DNA of 6,599 nt from HXMU1420-2 sp040830545 (GTDB lineage Bacteria > Pseudomonadota > Alphaproteobacteria > Rhodobacterales > Rhodobacteraceae): NCBI GenBank assembly GCA_040830545.1, contig JBFOMB010000147.1, positions 1-6,599 on the forward strand, written 5' to 3'. Made by a program: the position numbers and the translations under genes. Positions within the stretch are counted from its first letter, which is position 1, and every line of letters starts with the position of its first letter. Below, one piece after another: positions 1 through 3,816 of this stretch. The notes below the pieces were generated by a model. That model was not told where the DNA came from. It worked only from the letters and a program-made list of their open reading frames with translations, and made no database searches.

Positions 1-1
1 C

Positions 2-130
2 CGCCGGTCGGGCATGGATGACGATGCCCTGCGCGCGGTGGTCCAGAGCGTCATGCCCATCAACCTTGGATCGCTCGGGTTGTCGGTGATTGGTCTCATG
101 CTTGTGATCGTGGGAATCTTCCTCGGGTGA
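2..130 (+). CDS. Partial membrane protein, C-terminal tail (5' end outside window)
   Basis: An open frame enters from the left edge and ends at a TGA at 128-130, giving 42 residues. The last 25 or so (starting near MPINLGSLG and ending IVGIFLG) form one strongly hydrophobic, glycine-punctuated segment typical of a final transmembrane helix that stops almost at the C-terminus. The first visible residues (RRSGMDDDALRAVV) are polar and look like a cytoplasmic or periplasmic loop. The ATG at 14 lies in frame but has no Shine-Dalgarno sequence before it, so this is more likely the end of a longer protein than a 38-residue gene. It runs in the same direction as the sulfur operon, but the promoter-like gap after it suggests separate transcription. 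A TauE/SafE-type exporter would fit the usual neighbourhood of such operons, but nothing in these residues shows it. The family is not recognised. Confidence 0.6.
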   Translation, partial: RRSGMDDDALRAVVQSVMPINLGSLGLSVIGLMLVIVGIFLG

Positions 131-140
131 CCTCTGGGTC

Positions 141-168
141 TTTACATATACGATTTTCAGAATATGTT
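141..168 (+). promoter_or_regulatory. Candidate sigma70-type promoter of the sulfur operon
   Basis: TTTACA (141-146, five of six matches to TTGACA) is followed after 16 bp by TATGTT (163-168, four of six matches to TATAAT). It sits in an AT-rich island within otherwise GC-rich DNA, 61 bp before the first gene of the operon, and is the only promoter-like stretch in the 98-bp gap. The assignment rests on consensus matching only. Confidence 0.45.
144..167. promoter_or_regulatory. Inverted repeat over the promoter, candidate repressor operator
   Basis: ACATAT (144-149) and ATATGT (162-167) are perfect inverted copies separated by 12 bp (acgattttcaga). The arms overlap the putative -35 and -10 elements, the position expected for a repressor that blocks RNA polymerase. 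Persulfide-sensing ArsR-family repressors (BigR, SqrR) act on AT-rich dyads at promoters of operons with this gene content, so this is a reasonable candidate site. The identity of the regulator is inference; none is encoded in the window. Confidence 0.4.
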
Positions 169-180
169 TAGCGCAGACCG

Positions 181-202
181 AGGATCGCTGTACAGTGATC
201 CT
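181..202. promoter_or_regulatory. 22-bp near-perfect palindrome in the operon leader
   Basis: Outer arms AGGATC (181-186) and GATCCT (197-202) flank an inner perfect palindrome CTGTACAG (188-195). Only the pair at 187/196 (G opposite T) breaks the symmetry, and in RNA that would be a G-U wobble. The transcript could form a stem of about nine pairs with a GUAC loop, ending 11 nt before the AGGAG ribosome binding site at 214-218. It could be a protein-binding operator or a leader hairpin affecting translation or mRNA stability; the sequence cannot tell these apart. Confidence 0.45.
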
Positions 203-228
203 GTCCCGCAAGCAGGAGAAGACCGGAT

Positions 229-1092
229 ATGACACCCAAGGTTAAAGCCTTCTTCGATACCGCCACCAACACCGTTTCCTTTGTCGTTCAGGACCCGCAA
301 GGCAGCGCCTGTGCCATCGTGGACAGTGTGTTGGATTATGATCAGGCCGCTGGCCGCACAACCACCGCCAGCGCCGACAAACTGATCGAGTATGTCCGGG
401 CCGAAGGGTTGGATGTGCAGTGGATTCTGGAAACCCATGTCCACGCCGACCACCTGTCCGCCGCGCCCTATCTGCAAGAGCATCTGGGCGGCAAGATCGG
501 GATCGGCAAGAACATCGTGGTCGTGCAGGACACGTTTGGCAAAATCTTCAACGAAGGCACGGAATTCCAGCGCGACGGCAGCCAGTTTGACGCGCTGTTC
601 GAGCAGGGCGACAGCTTCCACATTGGGCAGTTGCGGGGTGATGTGCTGCATACACCGGGCCATACACCGGCCTGCATGACCTATGTGATTGGCGACGCGG
701 CCTTTGTCGGGGACACGTTGTTCATGCCGGATTTCGGCACGGCGCGCTGTGATTTCCCCGGCGGGTCGTCCGAGATGCTGTACAACTCCATCCAGAAAAT
801 CCTGGCGCTGCCGGACGAGACGCGGATTTTTGTCGGCCACGACTACAAGGCGCCGGGGCGGGATGAATTTGCCTGGGAAACCACGGTGGGCGAGCAGAAG
901 GCGCTCAACATCCACATCGGGCAAGGCAAACCGATCGAGGATTTTGTGGCCATGCGTGACGCGCGGGACGCAACGCTGGGCATGCCCCGGCTGATCCTGC
1001 CCTCGCTGCAGGTGAACATGCGGGCCGGGCAGATGCCGCCGCCGGACGAACATGGTGACGTGTATTTGAAGGTGCCGGTCAACAAGCTTTGA
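229..1092 (+). CDS. MBL-fold persulfide dioxygenase (ETHE1/Blh-type)
   Basis: 287-residue metallo-beta-lactamase-fold hydrolase of the ETHE1/Blh group, predicted to oxidise glutathione persulfide with O2 to sulfite and glutathione in the cytoplasm. Visible motifs are the metal-binding HVHADH (residues 70-75), HTPGH with H145, GDTLF with D162, TARCDF (171-176, corresponding to the GRTDF stretch of ETHE1 proteins) and VGHDY with H204. By analogy with ETHE1, a single iron would be held by H70, H145 and D162. There is no signal peptide. The length suits a stand-alone dioxygenase; the Xylella Blh protein additionally carries a fused DUF442 domain, which here is a separate gene at 2025. The ATG at 229 follows AGGAG (214-218) with a 10-nt spacer. 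It is the first gene of the operon, behind the candidate promoter and operator. A glyoxalase II-like role is less likely given the TARCDF motif and the sulfur neighbours. Confidence 0.9.
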   Translation: MTPKVKAFFDTATNTVSFVVQDPQGSACAIVDSVLDYDQAAGRTTTASADKLIEYVRAEGLDVQWILETHVHADHLSAAPYLQEHLGGKIGIGKNIVVVQDTFGKIFNEGTEFQRDGSQFDALFEQGDSFHIGQLRGDVLHTPGHTPACMTYVIGDAAFVGDTLFMPDFGTARCDFPGGSSEMLYNSIQKILALPDETRIFVGHDYKAPGRDEFAWETTVGEQKALNIHIGQGKPIEDFVAMRDARDATLGMPRLILPSLQVNMRAGQMPPPDEHGDVYLKVPVNKL

Positions 1093-1128
1093 TCCGACAT
1101 CTATTTTGAAGTTCAGAGGACTATGAAC

Positions 1129-1557
1129 ATGGAACAGGATTGGATCCTGGGCCTGATCGGCGGCTTGCTGATCGGCACGGGCGGAGCGGTATACCTGCTG
1201 GGCAATGGCCGCATCATGGGGGCCAGCGGCATCATTGGCGGGCTGGTGGATGGCAGCGGGCGCAACACGGCGCTGGAGCGGCTGGTGTTTCTGGGTGCGA
1301 TGGTTCTGGTGCCCCTGATCCTTGTTGTGCTGTCAGAGACCGCGGCGCAGACGCATCTGACCTCCAACTGGGTGGTGATCATCGCGGCGGGTCTGCTGGT
1401 GGGTGTGGGCACACGGATCGCAAATGGCTGCACGTCGGGGCACGGCGTTTGCGGCATCTCGCGCCTTTCGCTGCGGGGCATCGTGGCCACGGTGTTCTAC
1501 ATTCTGGCCGGGGGCCTCACCATGGTGGTCTTCCGCCATATGCTGGGGGTGATCTGA
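1129..1557 (+). CDS. YeeE/YedE-family sulfur permease, first half-size subunit
   Basis: Small integral membrane protein (142 residues from this start) of the YeeE/YedE sulfur-transport family (PF04143-like), whose characterised members move thiosulfate. It has four to five hydrophobic segments (about 4-24, 26-43, 54-70, 80-98, 116-136). The signature GCTSGHGVCG lies at about 100-109, with C101 and C108; cysteines in such motifs are thought to relay the sulfur substrate through the membrane in full-length YeeE. The NGRIMGASGIIGG stretch near residue 30 is also typical. An in-frame ATG at 1123 exists, but AGAGGA at 1115-1120 is only 2 nt from it and 8 nt from the ATG at 1129, so the latter is preferred. 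The gene lies 36 bp after the dioxygenase gene and overlaps the next gene, with which it probably forms one transporter. The direction of transport and exact substrate are not shown by the sequence. Confidence 0.88.
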   Translation: MEQDWILGLIGGLLIGTGGAVYLLGNGRIMGASGIIGGLVDGSGRNTALERLVFLGAMVLVPLILVVLSETAAQTHLTSNWVVIIAAGLLVGVGTRIANGCTSGHGVCGISRLSLRGIVATVFYILAGGLTMVVFRHMLGVI

Positions 1558-1988
1558 TGCGGTTGTTGTTTGCAGCGTTGGCCGGTGGGCTGTTTGGCGC
1601 CGGTCTGTTCTTGTCGGGGATGACGGACACAACCAAGGTTCAGGGATGGCTGGACGTGTTTGGGGATTGGGACCCGACGCTGGCATTCGTGATGGGCGGC
1701 GCGATCATTCCCATGGCGGTGGCCTGGCGGCTGACCATCGGGCGGCGGCCTGTGGTGGGTGGAGAGTTTCCCGCGCCGCCTGACCCACGTCTGGGGAACC
1801 GGCTGGTTGTCGGGTCGGTGATGTTTGGCATGGGCTGGGGCCTGTCGGGGCTGTGCCCCGGACCGGCGGTGGCGTCGTTGAGTTTTGGCGGTGTCGGCGG
1901 GGTGATCTTCCTGCTGGCGATGCTGGCGGGGATGCTGGCCGCCCCGGCGATTGGAGCGGAACTGGACCGCCGGACGCAACCGGCCTAG
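1557..1988 (+). CDS. YeeE/YedE-family (DUF6691) permease, second half-size subunit
   Basis: 143-residue membrane protein and partner of the preceding gene. It has about four hydrophobic segments (1-21, 43-60, 82-99, 111-132) and the family motif GLSGLCPGPA with C100. The start and end of the N-terminal helix (GGLFGAGLFLSGMTD) match the DUF6691/YeeE half-protein pattern. The ATG shares its A with the upstream TGA (TGATG, 1555-1559), implying translational coupling and stoichiometric synthesis; a G-run at 1545-1549 could serve as ribosome binding site. The same frame stays open upstream to 1140, but that part is only the shadow of the previous gene. Together the two proteins (about 285 residues) approach a full-length YeeE, each contributing a cysteine-bearing motif. 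Thiosulfate or sulfane-sulfur transport is inferred from family and operon. Confidence 0.85.
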   Translation: MRLLFAALAGGLFGAGLFLSGMTDTTKVQGWLDVFGDWDPTLAFVMGGAIIPMAVAWRLTIGRRPVVGGEFPAPPDPRLGNRLVVGSVMFGMGWGLSGLCPGPAVASLSFGGVGGVIFLLAMLAGMLAAPAIGAELDRRTQPA

Positions 1989-2024
1989 AAGGCCAGTCAC
2001 CATTGGGGATGTTGAGGTACTGAC

Positions 2025-2444
2025 ATGGATATTCGCCCGATCACTGACACGTATGCGGTTTCACCGCAGATTTCTGCAGAGGATTTGCCGCAAATCGCAG
2101 CCGCGGGCTTCACGCGCGTGATCTGCAACCGCCCCGATGCCGAGGTTCCTCCCAGCCATCAGGCCGACGCGATTGGAGCGGCAGCACAGGCAGCGGGACT
2201 GGAGTTCGAGGTTCTGGAGCTGACACATCAGACAATGACGCCAGAGAATGTCGCCCGCCAAACCTCTATGGCAGAGGGGTCCGAAGGCCCGGTGCTGGCC
2301 TATTGCGCGTCGGGCACGCGGTGTTCGGTGGTCTGGGCACTTGGTCAGGCGGGGCAGATGTCTGCGGATGACATCCTGGCAAAAACCTCTGCGGCGGGGT
2401 ATGACCTGAGCGCGTTGCGGCCCCGGTTGGACGGAGAGGGCTGA
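2025..2444 (+). CDS. TIGR01244/DUF442 rhodanese-like sulfurtransferase
   Basis: 139-residue cytoplasmic protein of the DUF442 family (TIGR01244), related in fold to dual-specificity phosphatases and rhodaneses. Near the N-terminus it has the family's IRPITDTYAVSPQISAEDLPQIAAAGFTRVICNRPD pattern (segments at about 3-14, 15-29 and 30-38). The catalytic loop is YCASGTRCS, with nucleophile C94 and R99 of the C-x4-R signature; an extra C100 follows. In Xylella and Agrobacterium the same domain is fused to the metallo-beta-lactamase domain as Blh, where it is thought to transfer sulfane sulfur to glutathione for the dioxygenase. Here it is a separate gene, 36 bp after the second permease gene and the last of the operon. 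GAGGT at 2014-2018 is 6 nt from the ATG, a good ribosome binding site. A phosphatase role is possible from the fold but does not fit the neighbours. Confidence 0.88.
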   Translation: MDIRPITDTYAVSPQISAEDLPQIAAAGFTRVICNRPDAEVPPSHQADAIGAAAQAAGLEFEVLELTHQTMTPENVARQTSMAEGSEGPVLAYCASGTRCSVVWALGQAGQMSADDILAKTSAAGYDLSALRPRLDGEG

Positions 2445-2456
2445 GCCCATTTGGGC
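2445..2456. repeat. Short inverted repeat abutting the sulfur operon stop codon
   Basis: GCCCA (2445-2449) and TGGGC (2452-2456) are inverted copies separated by TT, starting on the base after the TGA. The stem is short and no T-run follows, so it is a weak terminator on its own; it may act with the stronger hairpin just downstream. Confidence 0.35.
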
Positions 2457-2471
2457 GTAGAAGATTCCGAG

Positions 2472-2492
2472 GCCCCGGATCAGGTCCGGGGC
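2472..2492 (+). terminator. GC-rich hairpin after the sulfur operon (terminator or dispersed repeat)
   Basis: GCCCCGGA (2472-2479) and TCCGGGGC (2485-2492) form a perfect 8-bp stem with a TCAGG loop, extendable by a G-U pair (2471/2493). It lies 28 nt after the stop of the last sulfur gene, where transcription should end before the convergent unit. No T-tract follows, so it does not fit a classical intrinsic terminator. The GGATCAGGTCC core resembles short palindromes scattered through intergenic regions of alphaproteobacterial genomes. A nine-base direct repeat CGAGGCCCC (2468-2476 and 2508-2516) overlaps its left arm. Confidence 0.5.
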
Positions 2493-2535
2493 TGCGTGGT
2501 GCGAGGACGAGGCCCCACTGTTCGTCGGCTGAGCC

Positions 2536-2552
2536 AGCGTGTCCCGCACGCT
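2536..2552. repeat. Inverted repeat in the convergent intergenic region
   Basis: AGCGTG (2536-2541) and CACGCT (2547-2552) are perfect inverted copies around a 5-nt spacer (tcccg). It could form a small stable hairpin in either transcript. There is no adjacent T-run and no gene whose start it would control. Confidence 0.35.
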
Positions 2553-2569
2553 CCACCGCATTGCGTCAT

Positions 2570-2606
2570 CACTTGGAACGGCTTTTATTGGCCATGTTCC
2601 CAAGTG
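2570..2606. repeat. Long bulged stem-loop between the convergent units
   Basis: CACTTGGAACGGC (2570-2582) pairs with GCCATGTTCCCAAGTG (2591-2606) over 13 base pairs, with a one-base bulge and a two-base bulge on the right arm and an 8-nt AT-rich loop (ttttattg). It is the longest foldable element in the gap and lies 48 bp beyond the stop codon of the minus-strand gene, so it may serve as the end of that transcript or as a bidirectional terminator. There is no flanking T-tract on either strand. Confidence 0.45.
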
Positions 2607-2638
2607 CGGTTGGCGAAGTCTTCCAAGCTTCTTCTACA

Positions 2639-2652
2639 GGGTACATGTACCC
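2639..2652. repeat. Perfect 14-bp palindrome at the 3' end of the FliM-like gene
   Basis: GGGTACATGTACCC is fully self-complementary and sits one base beyond the TAA stop (2654-2656) of the minus-strand gene. As RNA it would give only a 5-bp stem with a CAUG loop, so on its own it is a weak terminator. As DNA it is an ideal symmetric protein-binding site, though its position after a gene rather than before one is unusual for an operator. Confidence 0.4.
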
Positions 2653-2653
2653 G

Positions 2654-3745
2654 TTACGCGTCCTCTGGCGCGTCGTTCGAGGTCATGGTCTGTTGATCCA
2701 GCCCCGCCAGTTCCGAGATATGCTTTAACGCCGATTCCTGATCCATCATGTCCAGCGGCATTTCTGCCCCATCGGCCGGGTGGTCCAACGATATGTCCGG
2801 CGGGTCATCAGCCATCACGGTCAGCTCCGCAGCCTGATCCGTCGGCTCTGGCGGGTCGACAAAATCCGGGTCGGGTGTTTCGGTTTCATTCACACGGACG
2901 GCGCGCAGACCTTCGACCCGCCCCAAACGCCCTGCCCCTACGCTTTGCCCTGAAACAGTCAGCAATTCTGTCCGGTCCAAGCGGTAGGGTGGCAGTGGGA
3001 TCAGATCGCCGGGTTTCAGGTGCGCCAGATCGGAAAGCATGCAGGGCACACGGCACATCACAGCATTCAGGCGCACGGTTGCGCCAAAGGCCACATCGCC
3101 CAGTGTTTGCACCTGTTGTGGTGCGTCGGTCGTCTGGCCCGACTGCGGAACCGGGCGATCCGGCAGGATCAACACCAGATTTCCCTGCGTCGACCCGCTG
3201 CCAATATCCAGCGTCAGGTCGACAGCGCGAAACCGTTCGCCGTTCAAGGCCACCGACAGGCTTTTGCCGTCGCTTGCACGGGCGCCAAACCTGTGCCCCG
3301 AAAGGGAAACGTGATCTTCACCCAGTTCGGCCAGTTCAGCCGCACGATTCAGAATATCCTCGATCACCGGCGCGCATAGCGCTGCGTCCGTGTCGGTAAA
3401 GGCGCGTTGTTCCCCGCCTGCCGGGGCCAGCGCGCCGGTGGTCTGTTGCTGCACGAGTGCCCGGGCCAGTTCCGGGTCGATCCCTACAGCACCGGAAATG
3501 CCGTCCTCCCCCTCCAGAAACAGAAGGAGGTGATCGTCCTTCAACACTGTTGCCAGCGCGTCGGGCGGTTGCATCGCGTGCCCGCCGCCAATCACATCGA
3601 TGCACAGGCCCAGCAAGTCCCGCGAGACCCGTGCCGTTGACAGGCGCAGCGCCCGGATGATCGGCCTGTTCACATCCCCGGTTCCGGCCTGCGGTTTTTC
3701 CTTCAGTTTACGCTGCAGTATTGAAATGTCTTCGGTGCTGCCCAT
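2654..3745 (-). CDS. FliM/FliN-family SpoA-domain protein with acidic C-terminal tail
   Basis: 363 residues from the ATG at 3745 (370 from an upstream GTG at 3766). The ATG is preferred because GGGACGG precedes it at short distance, while nothing like a ribosome binding site precedes the GTG. A FliM middle-domain-like stretch spans about residues 27-140 (hydrophobic LLLFLEG, then GIDPELARALV and a conserved-looking helix ending VIEDILNRAAEL). A SpoA domain lies at about 215-284 (from GATVRLNAVM through LKPGDLIPLP to the V-RVEGLRAVRV end), the fold FliM and FliN use to build the flagellar switch C-ring. The EIDALL-type CheY-binding N-terminus of classical FliM is not visible. The last 75 or so residues are proline-rich and strongly acidic: about 22 Asp/Glu against one lysine. 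It is the downstream neighbour of the transporter-kinase gene, 71 bp away on the same strand, with no flagellar gene in view. It could be a bona fide divergent FliM or a non-motor SpoA protein; the sequence does not decide. Confidence 0.8.
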   Translation of the reverse strand: MGSTEDISILQRKLKEKPQAGTGDVNRPIIRALRLSTARVSRDLLGLCIDVIGGGHAMQPPDALATVLKDDHLLLFLEGEDGISGAVGIDPELARALVQQQTTGALAPAGGEQRAFTDTDAALCAPVIEDILNRAAELAELGEDHVSLSGHRFGARASDGKSLSVALNGERFRAVDLTLDIGSGSTQGNLVLILPDRPVPQSGQTTDAPQQVQTLGDVAFGATVRLNAVMCRVPCMLSDLAHLKPGDLIPLPPYRLDRTELLTVSGQSVGAGRLGRVEGLRAVRVNETETPDPDFVDPPEPTDQAAELTVMADDPPDISLDHPADGAEMPLDMMDQESALKHISELAGLDQQTMTSNDAPEDA

Positions 3746-3816
3746 TGCCGTCCCAGCGATGCCCACGATCCAGTTTGACTGTCATTGGTATAGGGCCATG
3801 CTGGTTACCAGAGCCT

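Noticed and set aside
14..130. Independent 38-residue gene starting at the ATG at 14
   Set aside because: No Shine-Dalgarno sequence precedes it and the frame is open to the window edge, so the C-terminus of a longer gene is more likely.
157..1053. 298-residue open frame on the minus strand across the dioxygenase gene
   Set aside because: It is fully antisense to a gene with clear family motifs; the product is arginine/histidine-rich with no recognisable domain, typical of a shadow frame in GC-rich DNA.
1140..1556. Upstream extension of the second permease frame to 1140
   Set aside because: The translation before 1557 is low-complexity Gly/Arg/His sequence overlapping the first permease gene out of frame; the membrane-protein sequence starts exactly at the ATG at 1557.
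2451..2696. 81-residue plus-strand open frame in the convergent gap
   Set aside because: No ribosome binding site, composition unlike a real protein, and it runs through several palindromes and into the end of the convergent gene.
2539..3399. 286-residue plus-strand open frame
   Set aside because: Antisense to the FliM-like gene; Pro/Arg/Ser-rich shadow translation without domain features.
3524..3535. AAGGAGGTGATC on the plus strand, a perfect complement of the usual 16S rRNA 3' end
   Set aside because: No start codon at a useful distance and no plausible plus-strand gene follows; on the minus strand the same bases encode DHLLL within a conserved-looking hydrophobic strand of the FliM-like protein. 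Most likely coincidence.
3801..3811. CTGGTTACCAG palindrome between the kinase and FliM-like genes
   Set aside because: Arms of only 5 bp around one base, no T-run; too weak to call as a terminator or operator.
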